Program-made: the position numbers and the translations under genes | Source: Comamonadaceae bacterium | Lineage (GTDB): Bacteria > Pseudomonadota > Gammaproteobacteria > Burkholderiales > Burkholderiaceae_C | Assembly (NCBI GenBank): GCA_947456305.1 | Contig: CANGPN010000001.1 | Span: forward strand, 124,001-188,000 | Length of the DNA: 64,000 nucleotides | Reading direction: 5' to 3' | Shown here: in pieces, positions 1 to 9,538 of the stretch | How positions within the stretch are numbered: the stretch's first letter is position 1 | Layout: every line of letters starts with the position of its first letter | Notes under the pieces: generated by a model | What the model was told of the DNA's origin: nothing | Database searches by the model: none | Seen by the model: only the letters and a program-made list of their open reading frames with translations

Positions 1-1
1 T

Positions 2-313
2 TATGTGAACATGCGCGAAGATGGTGCCCACACCCCCGGCCCCACCCAAGCGGCTGTGGAGTGGTTGATCCAAGAGCGCCATGTGCATGGTTTCGCGGTG
101 GAAACCATCAACACCGATGCCGGTCAGTCCTACGCCTGGCCCATGCCTTACCCCTGCCATACGCTGATGCACGGTGCCAACCGCTTCGGTTTGCAATGCC
201 TGACCAACCTCGACCAATTGCCCGCCACTGGCGCGATGATTGTGTCGGCCCCTTTGAAAATCAAAGGCGGCTCAGGCAGTCCGTTGCGCGTGCTGGCTTT
301 GTTGCCTGCTTAA
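2..313 (+). CDS. Cyclase family protein (kynurenine formamidase-like), C-terminal part
   Basis: The gene enters from outside the window; only the last 103 residues are visible. The tail with PLKIKGGSGSP followed by a short hydrophobic end resembles the C-terminus of the metal-dependent cyclase/formamidase family (PF04199). The family's metal-binding HxGTHxD motif would lie upstream of the window. A 56-bp gap separates it from the ABC binding-protein gene in the same direction, so it may belong to the same catabolic unit. The family assignment rests on this tail alone and is moderate; the substrate is unknown. Confidence 0.65.
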   Translation, partial: YVNMREDGAHTPGPTQAAVEWLIQERHVHGFAVETINTDAGQSYAWPMPYPCHTLMHGANRFGLQCLTNLDQLPATGAMIVSAPLKIKGGSGSPLRVLALLPA

Positions 314-369
314 ATTTTTTTCCTTCCTGCCAGCTGATTTTTGTTTCACCTCACTTCTAGGACACAAGC

Positions 370-1923
370 ATGAACTTCATCGACACCCCCGAGTTTGCCG
401 AACAGCGCCGCGCCTTTTTGCGTCACACCGGTTTAGGTTTGGCCGCCTTGGGTGCCAGCGGCCCCTTGCAAGTGCTGGCCCAAAACAGCAGCACCTTGAC
501 CATTGCCTACAACGTCGGCTTGCCTTCGTGGGACCCCACAGTCGGCCCATCCGCTGTGAACCCGACCATCCAATCTTTGTACAAAGCCGTGTTGTCGCAG
601 TACATCGACCAGAACGCCGACTTGAGCCTCAAGCCCGACTTGTTGACCAAATGGGGTTGGAACGCCGACCGCAGCAAGATCAGCATGACCGTTCGCAAAA
701 ACGCCAAATGGCATGACGGCACGCCAGTGACCGCCGAAGACGTGGCTTGGTCGCTGATCCGCGCCGGAGACCCGAAAACCGGTAACCCGATTCAATTCGT
801 CTGGGGCAAGGTCACCAATGTCAAAGCCGAGGGCGATACCGTCACCGCCGATGTCAAAGAATTCGAACCCGCCTTCTTTAAGTGGATGGCCTTCCTCACC
901 GGCTACGTGTTGCCCAAGGCGTATTTTGAGAAAGTCGGTAAAGAAGGTTTCGAGAAAAAACCCATTGGCAGCGGCCCCTACATGGTCGAAGAATTTGTCG
1001 CCGGTTCACACATGAAGCTCAAGGCGTTCAAAGACTACTTCGGTGGCAAGCCTGCGTTTGACACAGTGATCGTGAAATTTGTGACCGACCCGTCGGCCCG
1101 CATTGCTGAAATCGAATCCGGCCGTTCAGACATGACCATGGAAATTCCTTTCGAGGAATACGACCGACTCAAAGCCAAAGGCTTCGGCGGCACCAATGCA
1201 CCGGTGACTGACATTGGCATGATTTTCCTCACCAGTCTGGACCCCATGCTCGACGTGCGGGTGCGCAAAGCGCTGGCCATGTCGATCAACAAAAAAGCAC
1301 TCACCGACAAATTGCTCAAAGGTGCGGCTCAACCCATCGACACGCTGCAAGCACCGTCTTACGCCGCTTACGACCCCTCCACCAAAGTGCCTTATGACGT
1401 GGCCAAGGCCACCGAGTTGATGAAGCAAGCCGGTTTCACCAAAGACAACCCGTTGCGCTTCAAAGTGCAAACCACACGCGGCTTTAAGCCCAAAGATTTC
1501 GAAGTCATGCAAGCTGTGGTCGGTATGTGGAAGGCCATTGGCGTGGAAGCTGAACTTGAGGTGTATGAAATCGCCAAGCATTACGAATTGCGCGCCCAGC
1601 ACAAACTGGCACCTGCGGCTTTTTACAACTGGGGCAATGCCATCGGCGACCCGTCCACCTCCACCGGTTTTGCCATGTTCACGCATTCACCGCACTCTGC
1701 CTGGAAGACCAAGGAAGTGGACGACCTGATCGGCCCGCTGTGGGGCGAGAAAGACGAAGCCAAGCGCATCGCAGGCTACAAAAAGGTCGACAAATACATT
1801 GCTGACAACGCATGTGTGATCCCGCTGTTCCAGTACAACCAAACCGTGGTGTTCCGCAAAGGCTTGACTGCCGCACCACATGGCGCAGGATTCGTTCTTC
1901 CGCAAACCGTCAAAAAGGCCTGA
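370..1923 (+). CDS. ABC transporter substrate-binding protein, family 5 (DppA/OppA-like)
   Basis: Periplasmic binding protein of a peptide/nickel-type importer, 517 residues, the usual length for SBP_bac_5. The N-terminus has a twin-arginine-like signal (RRAFL at about residues 13-17, then a hydrophobic stretch ending LAQ near 38), suggesting Tat export. The body carries family features such as KWHDGTPVTAEDV (about 115-127) and GSGPY (about 200). It is the first gene of a five-gene transporter set with two permeases and two ATPases downstream, and a hairpin plus T-run follows its stop. Solutes of this family include peptides, opines, nickel and glutathione; the sequence does not say which. 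Confidence 0.9.
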   Translation: MNFIDTPEFAEQRRAFLRHTGLGLAALGASGPLQVLAQNSSTLTIAYNVGLPSWDPTVGPSAVNPTIQSLYKAVLSQYIDQNADLSLKPDLLTKWGWNADRSKISMTVRKNAKWHDGTPVTAEDVAWSLIRAGDPKTGNPIQFVWGKVTNVKAEGDTVTADVKEFEPAFFKWMAFLTGYVLPKAYFEKVGKEGFEKKPIGSGPYMVEEFVAGSHMKLKAFKDYFGGKPAFDTVIVKFVTDPSARIAEIESGRSDMTMEIPFEEYDRLKAKGFGGTNAPVTDIGMIFLTSLDPMLDVRVRKALAMSINKKALTDKLLKGAAQPIDTLQAPSYAAYDPSTKVPYDVAKATELMKQAGFTKDNPLRFKVQTTRGFKPKDFEVMQAVVGMWKAIGVEAELEVYEIAKHYELRAQHKLAPAAFYNWGNAIGDPSTSTGFAMFTHSPHSAWKTKEVDDLIGPLWGEKDEAKRIAGYKKVDKYIADNACVIPLFQYNQTVVFRKGLTAAPHGAGFVLPQTVKKA

Positions 1924-1937
1924 TGCCTGATTGCCCG

Positions 1938-1977
1938 CCGGTTCAGTCGCATACCTTTGCGGCCGAACCGGTTTTTT
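1938..1977 (+). terminator. Intrinsic-terminator-like hairpin between binding-protein and permease genes
   Basis: CCGGTTC at 1938-1944 pairs with GAACCGG at 1965-1971, an inner CGC/GCG pair tightens the loop, and six T follow at 1972-1977. It sits just after the binding-protein stop and before the permease start. Such partial terminators commonly keep binding protein in excess over membrane components; that role is inferred. Confidence 0.65.
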
Positions 1978-1993
1978 GTTGGTTCGCAGGTTC

Positions 1994-3010
1994 ATGAATC
2001 CGCTGGTAGTTCTCAAACGACTGTTGATCTCCATACCCACGCTGTTAGGTGTGGGCGTGGTGGTGTTCGTACTCATGCGCGTGGTGCCGGGCGACCCTAT
2101 CGCCATGATGATTGCACCGGGCGCAAGCCCGCAAGACATAGAAAACATGCGGGCCATGTACGGCCTGGATAAATCCATTGCGCAACAGTTTGTCATCTGG
2201 TTGGGTGAGGTGTTGCACGGGCGATTTGGCACTTCCATCACGTTTCGACAAGATGTGTTGGCCTTGATCGGTGAACGCTTACCCGCCACCTTAGAGTTGG
2301 GTGGTGTGGCCATGTTGCTGGCAGTGCTCTTGGGCGGGGCCATTGGTTTGTGGTCAGCCTCGCGCGACGGCAGTTGGCTCAGCCATTTGATGGACACACT
2401 GGTGGCTGTTGTGCAATCTATCCCTGATTTTTTATGGGGATTGATGCTGATTTTGTTGTTCGGTGTGTTGTTGCCGTGGTTGCCTATTTCGGGGCGCATA
2501 GACCCGGGTTTGAGCCAGCAGGCAGGCACAGGTTTTTTGCTGATCGACAGTGTGTTGCACGGGCGCTTGGAGCTGGTGCAGTCGTTGTTGTTGTACATGC
2601 TGGCCCCGGCTATGTCGTTGGCCTTGCCGGTAGCAGCCATGTTGGCGCGGGTGCTCAAAGCCTCCATGCAAGAAGCATTGTCCAGCGACTATGTGATGTT
2701 GGCGCGGCTCAAAGGCATGTCGCATTTTCATGTGCTGGTGGTCGAGGCCTTGCCCAATGCCATCACGCCCACCTTGTCGCTGTCTGCCGTGCAGTTCGCG
2801 TTCATTTTGGGCGGTACGGTGTTGATCGAACGTTTGTTCAGTTACCCCGGTATCGGCAGTCTGGCGATTGACGCGGTCATTGGTCGTGACCTGCCGTTGA
2901 TACAAGCCATTGTGTTGACCTTTGCCTTGCTGTTTATCGCCATCAATATCGCGGTAGACATGCTGGTGGTGTTTCTCAATCCGCGTTTGCGCGGGTCTCA
3001 ACAAGCGTGA
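1994..3010 (+). CDS. ABC transporter permease (DppB-like)
   Basis: Inner-membrane permease of the peptide-type importer, 338 residues from the chosen start. A longer in-frame start at 1931 would run through the terminator hairpin, and ATG at 1994 gives the typical N-terminus MNPLVVLKRLL, so the shorter form is preferred. It has a first membrane helix with VLMRVVPGDP, about six hydrophobic segments in all, and the EAA-type cytoplasmic loop (DYVMLARLKGMS then VVEALPNA, about residues 230-255) that docks on the ATPases. It pairs with the second permease immediately downstream. Confidence 0.9.
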   Translation: MNPLVVLKRLLISIPTLLGVGVVVFVLMRVVPGDPIAMMIAPGASPQDIENMRAMYGLDKSIAQQFVIWLGEVLHGRFGTSITFRQDVLALIGERLPATLELGGVAMLLAVLLGGAIGLWSASRDGSWLSHLMDTLVAVVQSIPDFLWGLMLILLFGVLLPWLPISGRIDPGLSQQAGTGFLLIDSVLHGRLELVQSLLLYMLAPAMSLALPVAAMLARVLKASMQEALSSDYVMLARLKGMSHFHVLVVEALPNAITPTLSLSAVQFAFILGGTVLIERLFSYPGIGSLAIDAVIGRDLPLIQAIVLTFALLFIAINIAVDMLVVFLNPRLRGSQQA

Positions 3011-3052
3011 AACCTATGAGCCTTGGTCTGTTCTTGTCATTGAAAGCGCGCC

Positions 3053-3931
3053 ATGGCTGATGCGCAACCGATGTCTGTGTGGTCACGGCTGAGACGCAAT
3101 CCGCGCGTGGTGTTTGGTGCGAGCGTGTGTGTGTTGTTGTTATTGGCCGCTGTGTTTGCCCCTTGGCTGTCTCCGCAAGACCCGGGGCAACAGGAGTTGA
3201 TGGCCTCGTTTGAAAAACCTTTGCTGTTTGGTTATGCCGCCTCGGATGCCAGCTTGCCGAACTATTGGCTGGGCAGCGACAACCTGGGCCGCGATGTGTT
3301 GTCGCGTTTGATTCATGGCGCACGCATTGCCATGTTGGTGGCTGTCATTTCTGCCACGCTGGCGGCTCTGTTGGGCACGCTGCTGGGTGCATTGGCAGGT
3401 TTTTATGGCGGACGTATCGACAGCCTCATCTCTCGCATGGTCGATGTCTGGATGTCATTTCCGCCGGTGCTGTTGTCTATCGTGTTGGTGTCGGTGCTGG
3501 GCACGGGTTTGTGGTCGGTCATCGCTGCCATTGTCATTGTTGACTGGACCCGTTTTTGCCGCGTGGTGCGGGCCGAAACACAAGCCCAAGCGGCTTTGGA
3601 TTACGTGGTCTCAGCCCGCATGCTGGGCATGCGTTCATGGCAAATTTTGTGGCACGAGATACGCCCTAACGTCATGCCGCTCTTGATCACTTTGTTCACC
3701 TTAGAGATGGGCGTGGCGATTGTGGTGGAAGCCATTTTGAGTTTTGTCGGTTTGTCTTTGTCTTCGGGCGCGGCCACTTGGGGTGGCATGGTCGGCGAAG
3801 GCCGTTTGTATGTGAACCAAGCGCCTTGGTTGATGGTCTTTCCCATGCTGTTGATGATGCTGGCTGTGCTGGGCTTGAATGCTTTGGGCGACGGTTTGCG
3901 GCGTGAGTTTGACCCGGTGATGACACGATGA
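3053..3931 (+). CDS. ABC transporter permease (DppC-like)
   Basis: Second inner-membrane permease, 292 residues. It shows the DppC-type N-terminus (short cytoplasmic stretch RRNPRVVFG followed by a membrane helix), a periplasmic part with GSDNLGRDVLSRL (about 80-92), and the EAA loop DYVVSARMLGM...HEIRPN (about 180-205). It ends with ATGA, overlapping the next ATPase gene by four bases, so translation is probably coupled. Works with the permease upstream and the two ATPases downstream. Confidence 0.9.
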   Translation: MADAQPMSVWSRLRRNPRVVFGASVCVLLLLAAVFAPWLSPQDPGQQELMASFEKPLLFGYAASDASLPNYWLGSDNLGRDVLSRLIHGARIAMLVAVISATLAALLGTLLGALAGFYGGRIDSLISRMVDVWMSFPPVLLSIVLVSVLGTGLWSVIAAIVIVDWTRFCRVVRAETQAQAALDYVVSARMLGMRSWQILWHEIRPNVMPLLITLFTLEMGVAIVVEAILSFVGLSLSSGAATWGGMVGEGRLYVNQAPWLMVFPMLLMMLAVLGLNALGDGLRREFDPVMTR

Positions 3932-4818
3932 ACCGCAGTCAGACCACATCCGCTTTGCAGATCCGCGATTTGCATGTGGATATACGCCGTGGCCAGCACT
4001 GGCAACCGATATTGCGCGGGGTCAACCTGAGCGTGGCACCGGGTTGCATACACGCGCTGGTGGGCGAGTCCGGCGGCGGTAAATCCATGGTCGCCAAAGC
4101 AGCCACTGGTTTGTTGCCGCAGGCCGCACGCATCAGCGGCGGCAGCATCTGCATTGACGGACAGGATGTCACGCATTGGTCAGAGCACCAATGGCGCGGT
4201 TTGCGTGGCGGTGCGGTCAGCATGGTGTTGCAAGACCCGATGACAGCGCTGAATCCGGTGCGTCGCATCGGTGCGCAAATGGCCGACGTGTTGCGCGCGC
4301 ATACCGATGGCAAAGACATCGAAGCCACGCTGGTGCGACTGCTAGAGCAAGTGCAACTGCGTGAACCGCAAGCGGTGCTCAAGGCCTACCCGCACCAACT
4401 CTCGGGCGGCATGCGTCAGCGCGTGGTGATCGCCATGGCCTGGGCTTGCAAACCGCGTGTGATCATTTGCGATGAACCGACCACCGCCTTGGATGTGACG
4501 GTGCAAAAACAGGTGCTGCGTTTGATACACCGTCTGGCGGGTGAGGGGCAAGGCGTGTTGCTGGTGACGCACGACTTGGGCGTGGTCGCCAAGTTGTGTC
4601 GCAGTTTGTCGGTGATTCACGCCGGACGTATTTTGGAAGAAGGCAATGTGGCCGATGTGTTTGCTCAACCGCAGCATGCGTACACACAAGCATTGCTGGC
4701 GGCCACACCGCGATTTGACCGGCCGGATCACAAGCTGGTGCCAGTGGACGATGCGTTGATTGACAGCTTGAATGCACAAGCACTGTTGTATGACCAAGAA
4801 CGTGGGGTGAGCGCATGA
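3928..4818 (+). CDS. ABC transporter ATP-binding protein (DppD-like)
   Basis: First ATPase of the importer, 296 residues. Walker A is GESGGGKSM (about residue 48), the signature is LSGGMRQRV, Walker B is IICDEPTTALD and the switch is VTHD. It has the C-terminal extension typical of oligopeptide ATPases but ends early, without an obvious Cys-rich tail. Both its start and end use ATGA overlaps with the neighbouring genes. Confidence 0.92.
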   Translation: MNRSQTTSALQIRDLHVDIRRGQHWQPILRGVNLSVAPGCIHALVGESGGGKSMVAKAATGLLPQAARISGGSICIDGQDVTHWSEHQWRGLRGGAVSMVLQDPMTALNPVRRIGAQMADVLRAHTDGKDIEATLVRLLEQVQLREPQAVLKAYPHQLSGGMRQRVVIAMAWACKPRVIICDEPTTALDVTVQKQVLRLIHRLAGEGQGVLLVTHDLGVVAKLCRSLSVIHAGRILEEGNVADVFAQPQHAYTQALLAATPRFDRPDHKLVPVDDALIDSLNAQALLYDQERGVSA

Positions 4819-5657
4819 GCACGCCTTTGTTGCAAGTCAAAGACCTAGGGCTTAGCTTGCCCGACATGGCGCACAAAAGCCTGTTTGCGCCCGCGCCCAT
4901 GAAGCGCATTTTTCGCAACATCAGTTTTGAGTTGCAAGCCGGTTCTTCATTGGGCGTGATCGGTGAATCCGGCAGCGGCAAATCCACCTTGGCGCGTGCG
5001 CTCACCTTGATCATGCCGCCGCAAGAAGGCGAGTTGCTGTTTCGCGGTGAATCGGTATTGGGTTTCAATGAACAACAACGCATTCACTACCGCAGCCAGT
5101 TGCAAATGATTTTTCAAGACCCGATGTCATCGCTGAACCCGCGTCGGCGCATCAGCGACACCATTGCCCAGCCTTTGCAAGTCATGGGGCGCGAGTTGAA
5201 TGCCTCATACCGGCGCGACAAAGTGATGCAGTTATTGCAACGTGTGGGTTTGGATACAAAGCTGGCATCCCGCTACCCGCACCAGTTGTCCGGCGGGCAA
5301 CGCCAACGCGTCGGCATTGCGCGCGCACTCGCGCTGCAACCGGTGGCTTTGATTGCAGACGAAGTCACCTCAGGGTTGGACGTGTCGGCGCAAGCCCGCA
5401 TCGTCGCGCTGCTGGAGGCCTTGCGTCGCGAAGAAGGCTTGGCATTGATTTTCATCAGCCACGATTTGTCGCTGGTGCGCAGCTTGTGCGATGAGGTGTT
5501 GATATTGCGCCAGGGCGAAGTGATGGAGCAGGGCGCAGCCGCACAGATTTTTTCGCAGCCACGTCATGCGTACACCCGGGATTTGATGGACGCGATTGCC
5601 TTGCCTGAACCCGATGCGAGCTGGCTGGAACGCGGGCACAGCCCGCTAGGCAATTAA
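4815..5657 (+). CDS. ABC transporter ATP-binding protein (DppF-like)
   Basis: Second ATPase, 280 residues, shorter than typical DppF (about 330) because the C-terminal oligopeptide-transporter extension is brief. Walker A GESGSGKST, Q-loop FQDPMSSLNP, signature LSGGQRQRVGIARAL, Walker B IADEVTSGLD and switch His are all present. The Walker B follow-on reads EVTSGLD where many relatives have EPTSALD. Overlaps the preceding gene by ATGA and is followed 21 bp later by iorA. Confidence 0.92.
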   Translation: MSTPLLQVKDLGLSLPDMAHKSLFAPAPMKRIFRNISFELQAGSSLGVIGESGSGKSTLARALTLIMPPQEGELLFRGESVLGFNEQQRIHYRSQLQMIFQDPMSSLNPRRRISDTIAQPLQVMGRELNASYRRDKVMQLLQRVGLDTKLASRYPHQLSGGQRQRVGIARALALQPVALIADEVTSGLDVSAQARIVALLEALRREEGLALIFISHDLSLVRSLCDEVLILRQGEVMEQGAAAQIFSQPRHAYTRDLMDAIALPEPDASWLERGHSPLGN

Positions 5658-5678
5658 GCGCGACACACAGGAGCGAAC

Positions 5679-7940
5679 ATGGCAGAACGGTCATTCACCA
5701 AAGAAGTTCAGCAACTGCTGGCCGAGCCCGGCACCGTGTTTCACGGCGAAGGCATATTGGCGGTGACCAAGGCGCTGCTGGAATGCGGTGTCGGTTATGT
5801 GGCCGGTTACCAAGGCTCACCCATTTCGCATTTGATGGATGTGCTCGCCGATGCCCAACCCATCTTGCAACAACTCGGCGTGCATTTCGAATCCAGTGCC
5901 AGCGAGGCCACCGCAGCGGCCACGCTGTCTGCGTCGGTGATGTACCCGATACGCGGCGCAGTCACTTGGAAGTCCACGGTAGGTACCAATGTCGCGTCCG
6001 ACGCATTGGCCAATTTGGCGTCTGGCGGTGTCACTGGCGGCGCGCTCATCATCATCGGCGAAGACTACGGCGAAGGCTCGTCCATCATGCAAGAGCGCAG
6101 CCATGCGTTCGCCATGAAATCGCAAATCTGGCTGTTAGACCCGCGCCCGAATTTACCGGCCATTGTCAAAGCCGTGCACGATGCTTTTGAATTGTCCGAA
6201 GCCAGCCGCACGCCGGTGATGCTGGAGTTGCGCGTGCGCTCTTGCCATTTGCATGGCAGCTTTGTCACACAGGCCAACCGGTCGCCTGCCTTCACTTTGA
6301 AGCAGGCTTTGGAAGCGCCGGTGCGCGACACCAGCCGCATCGTGTTGCCGCCTGCCAGTTATTTGCACGAGCACGAAAAAATTCTGGACCGTTGGCCTGC
6401 GGCGGTGCGCTTCATCACAGAGCGCGGCTTGAACGAATTTTTTGACAGCGATCTGAACGACATAGGCATCGTCATGTTGGGCGGCATGTACAACAACGTC
6501 ATGCGTGCCATGAAGGCGTTTGACATGGCCGACATCTTTGGCAAATCGCGCATTCCGCTGTATGTGATGAATGTGGCTTACCCGGTGATTGACGAAGAGA
6601 TACAGCGGTTTTGCCAAGGCAAGAAAGCCATCTTGGTGATTGAAGAAGGCCAGCCCGAATACCACGAGCAAGCCATACACACGGTGTTGGGTCGGGCGCA
6701 AATCCGCACCTTGGTGCACGGCAAAGACATGCTGCCGCAAGCCGGTGAATACACGGTGCAAACCTTGAAACGCGGCTTGCAAAGTTTTCTTGCTCAATAC
6801 CACCCGGCGGCATTGGCCAAGCCGGTGTCATTGGGCATGCCGGTCAAGCCTTCACAAGCGGTGCAACAAGCCGATGCGCTGATCAGCCAAGCGAAAACAC
6901 AGGTCAACGGTGCAGCGCTTGCACAGGCAGCCGTGGCCGCCATGACACGTGTGGCTGCGCCCGAACTCGCGTCAGTTGTGCCGGCGCGCCCGCCCGGGTT
7001 TTGTGTGGGTTGCCCGGAGCGGCCGATTTTTTCTGCCATGACCCTGGTGCAACAAGACCTGGGCATGCACCATATTTCAGCCGACATCGGTTGCCATTTG
7101 TTCGCTGCCATGCCGCCGTTTCATTTGGGCGCGACCACCATGGGCTATGGCTTGGGTGCTTCCAGTGCAGCGGCTTTGAATGTGGATGCGGGCAAGCGTT
7201 CTATTTCTGTGATGGGTGACGGCGGCTTTTGGCACAACGGTCTGGCCAGCGGCATAGGCAACGCGGTGTTCAACAAAGCCGATGGTGTCATCGTCATCGT
7301 CGACAACAACTATTCAGCTGCCACCGGTGGACAAGACTTGCTGTCGTCACGTGCGCACAAAGACAACCGCAGCATGCAACACCCGATTGAAGCCGCAGTG
7401 CGCGGTGTGGGTGTGGAATGGGTGAAGACCGTGGACTACACCTATGACGTGAACCATATGCGCGATGTGCTGAACGAGGCATTGACCACCGATTACCAAG
7501 GCCCCAAGGTGGTGATCGCGCAAAGCGAATGCATGTTGAACAAACAGCGGCGGGTCAAGCCGCAAATCGCAGCAGCGGTGAAAAGCGGTGAACGTGTGGT
7601 GAAAGAAAAATTCGGTGTGGATGCATCGGTGTGCAGCGGCGACCATGCGTGTATGCGTCTCTCGGGTTGCCCGTCGTTGACGTTGAAAAACAGCGGCGAC
7701 CCGCTCAAGCCCGATCCGGTCGCGCATGTGGACGACGGTTGCGTGGCTTGCGGCCATTGCGGTGAAGTGGCAGATGCAGCGGTGTTGTGTCCTTCGTTCT
7801 ATCGCATCGAGTGGGTGCGCAACGCAGGTGCATTCGAAAAATGGTTTCACGGCATTCAGCAAACCGTGGTGGCTTGGATGCAGCGCCGCCAACAACGCAG
7901 CTTGCACGCACGCGCTTTGTACACGGACGCGAGCACATGA
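5679..7940 (+). CDS. iorA: Indolepyruvate ferredoxin oxidoreductase, alpha subunit (TPP-binding)
   Basis: 753 residues. Family enzymes oxidatively decarboxylate aryl or other 2-oxoacids to acyl-CoA with a low-potential electron acceptor. The N-terminal half is a pyruvate-oxidoreductase-type domain (GAVTWKSTVGTNVASDAL, about 88-105). The C-terminal half carries the TPP site GDGGFWHNG...VDNN (about 513-548) and a FCVGCPERP motif near 445. The C-terminal Cys-rich stretch has CVACGHC (about 688) and outlying Cys residues, compatible with an Fe-S cluster region but not two canonical CxxCxxCxxxCP repeats. Upstream AGGAGCGAAC precedes the start. Overlaps iorB by ATGA. Substrate uncertain. Confidence 0.88.
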   Translation: MAERSFTKEVQQLLAEPGTVFHGEGILAVTKALLECGVGYVAGYQGSPISHLMDVLADAQPILQQLGVHFESSASEATAAATLSASVMYPIRGAVTWKSTVGTNVASDALANLASGGVTGGALIIIGEDYGEGSSIMQERSHAFAMKSQIWLLDPRPNLPAIVKAVHDAFELSEASRTPVMLELRVRSCHLHGSFVTQANRSPAFTLKQALEAPVRDTSRIVLPPASYLHEHEKILDRWPAAVRFITERGLNEFFDSDLNDIGIVMLGGMYNNVMRAMKAFDMADIFGKSRIPLYVMNVAYPVIDEEIQRFCQGKKAILVIEEGQPEYHEQAIHTVLGRAQIRTLVHGKDMLPQAGEYTVQTLKRGLQSFLAQYHPAALAKPVSLGMPVKPSQAVQQADALISQAKTQVNGAALAQAAVAAMTRVAAPELASVVPARPPGFCVGCPERPIFSAMTLVQQDLGMHHISADIGCHLFAAMPPFHLGATTMGYGLGASSAAALNVDAGKRSISVMGDGGFWHNGLASGIGNAVFNKADGVIVIVDNNYSAATGGQDLLSSRAHKDNRSMQHPIEAAVRGVGVEWVKTVDYTYDVNHMRDVLNEALTTDYQGPKVVIAQSECMLNKQRRVKPQIAAAVKSGERVVKEKFGVDASVCSGDHACMRLSGCPSLTLKNSGDPLKPDPVAHVDDGCVACGHCGEVADAAVLCPSFYRIEWVRNAGAFEKWFHGIQQTVVAWMQRRQQRSLHARALYTDAST

Positions 7941-9466
7941 ACACGCCGCGCACTTTGGGCAGCGACCCGGCTTCACCCATCACCATTGCCATTCTTGCCA
8001 TGGGCGGGCAAGGCGGTGGTGTGTTGGTCGATTGGATCGTCGACTTGGCCACGCACAACGGCTATCTGGCACAAGCCACATCGGTGGCCGGTGTGGCACA
8101 ACGCACCGGGGCCACCATCTACTACATCGAGTTGTATGCGCAAGTGCACATCGCGTCCAGCGGCAAGTCGCCGGTCTTGGCGCAAATGCCAGTGCCCGGT
8201 GAGGTGGACATCGTGATTGCCTCTGAGTTGATGGAAGCCGGTCGCGCCATGCAACGCGGTTTGGTCACCGCCGACAGAACCACGCTCATCACTTCATCGC
8301 ACCGGGATTACGCCACACTGGAGAAAGTGAATCCGGGCAACGGCATTGCCGATGCGAATGCGGTGCTCACCGCTGGTGTCACGCATGCCAAACGTTTTTT
8401 GTACGAGGACATGCAAGCCATTGCCATTGAGCAACGCAGTGTGTTGTCAGCCGCTTTGTTCGGTGCACTGGCCGGTGCGGTTGAATTGCCGTTTGAAGAT
8501 GCGGCTTACGAAGACACGATTCGCCGCGCAGGCATAGGCGTGGAAGCCAGCCTGCGGTGTTTTCGCGCAGGTTTGCAAGCGACGCGTCAACCCGTTAAAC
8601 ATGAAACCGTGCCAGACACCATGGCCACCGCAGCGCGCCCCTTGCCTGCGCGAGCCGCCAGTGCGTGGGTTGAACCTTTGCGCGCGCGGATTGAAAAAGA
8701 ATTTCCTGTGTCCTGTCACGCCATGTTGGGTGAAGGTTTGCAACGCGTGATGGAGTTTCAAGACATCGCCTATGGCAACGAATACTTGAACCGCATGGAT
8801 GGTTTGCATCGCCACAGTGTCAAGCATGGCGGCGAACAGCACGCGCATCTGGCCACGCTGGAGGCCGCGCGTTGGGTGGCGGTGGCCATGGCGTATGACG
8901 ATGTGATTCGCGTGGCTGATCTCAAAACCCGTGTGCAACGCACACAGCGCTTGCGCGATGAAGTGGGCGCGACGGCGAATGACGTAGTGGGCAGCGTGGA
9001 GTTTTTCCATCCGCGCATTGAAGAGGTGTACGGCTTGATGCCTGCGTCTTGGAGCCGTTGGATTGAAGGCTTGCCGCTATTGAAAAAATGCTTGCTGGCA
9101 TTGATTGGCGACGGTAAACGCTTGCGTTCACACACTGTGTTTGGTCATTGCGTATTGCATATGTTGGCAGGTATGCGCCGGTTTCGCCGCTACAGCCAGC
9201 GGCATGCGGTGGAAACCGCACACATCAACCAATGGTTAGACACAGTCCACACGCTGATGGTCCAAGATTATTTGCTGGCGGTTGAAGTGATTCGTTGTCG
9301 CCGTTTGATCAAAGGCTATAGCGACACGCATGCGCGCGGCAGCAGCAAATTTGATCGGTTGATGCAAGCAGCACCCGGTTTGCTCGGGCAAGAGCACGCA
9401 GCCGCTGCATTGGTGAGATTGCGTCAAACCATTGAAGCCCAAGCCGCAGTGGCCAAAGTGCCATGA
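7937..9466 (+). CDS. iorB: Indolepyruvate oxidoreductase beta subunit with DUF6537-type C-terminal domain
   Basis: 509 residues from the ATG that overlaps the iorA stop (ATGA). An in-frame extension upstream lies inside iorA and is rejected. The N-terminal about 200 residues form the gamma/beta-type oxidoreductase domain, starting AILAMGGQGGGVLVDWI (about 15-31) with VAGVAQRTGAT following. The remaining about 300 residues are a long helical extension as found in proteobacterial long IorB proteins. Forms the heteromeric enzyme with IorA. Co-location with an importer suggests it degrades a solute-derived 2-oxoacid. Confidence 0.85.
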   Translation: MNTPRTLGSDPASPITIAILAMGGQGGGVLVDWIVDLATHNGYLAQATSVAGVAQRTGATIYYIELYAQVHIASSGKSPVLAQMPVPGEVDIVIASELMEAGRAMQRGLVTADRTTLITSSHRDYATLEKVNPGNGIADANAVLTAGVTHAKRFLYEDMQAIAIEQRSVLSAALFGALAGAVELPFEDAAYEDTIRRAGIGVEASLRCFRAGLQATRQPVKHETVPDTMATAARPLPARAASAWVEPLRARIEKEFPVSCHAMLGEGLQRVMEFQDIAYGNEYLNRMDGLHRHSVKHGGEQHAHLATLEAARWVAVAMAYDDVIRVADLKTRVQRTQRLRDEVGATANDVVGSVEFFHPRIEEVYGLMPASWSRWIEGLPLLKKCLLALIGDGKRLRSHTVFGHCVLHMLAGMRRFRRYSQRHAVETAHINQWLDTVHTLMVQDYLLAVEVIRCRRLIKGYSDTHARGSSKFDRLMQAAPGLLGQEHAAAALVRLRQTIEAQAAVAKVP

Positions 9467-9538
9467 GCACAATGTTGCCATCAGGTCAGCACACAGTGTG
9501 ATTAAATCCCAGTCAATGTTTTTATGAGGAGACAAACC

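Noticed and set aside
1687-2667. 326-codon minus-strand open frame
   Set aside because: Antisense to the end of the binding protein and most of the first permease, both of which have clear family motifs. Composition is Asn/Thr/Pro-rich as expected of a shadow frame.
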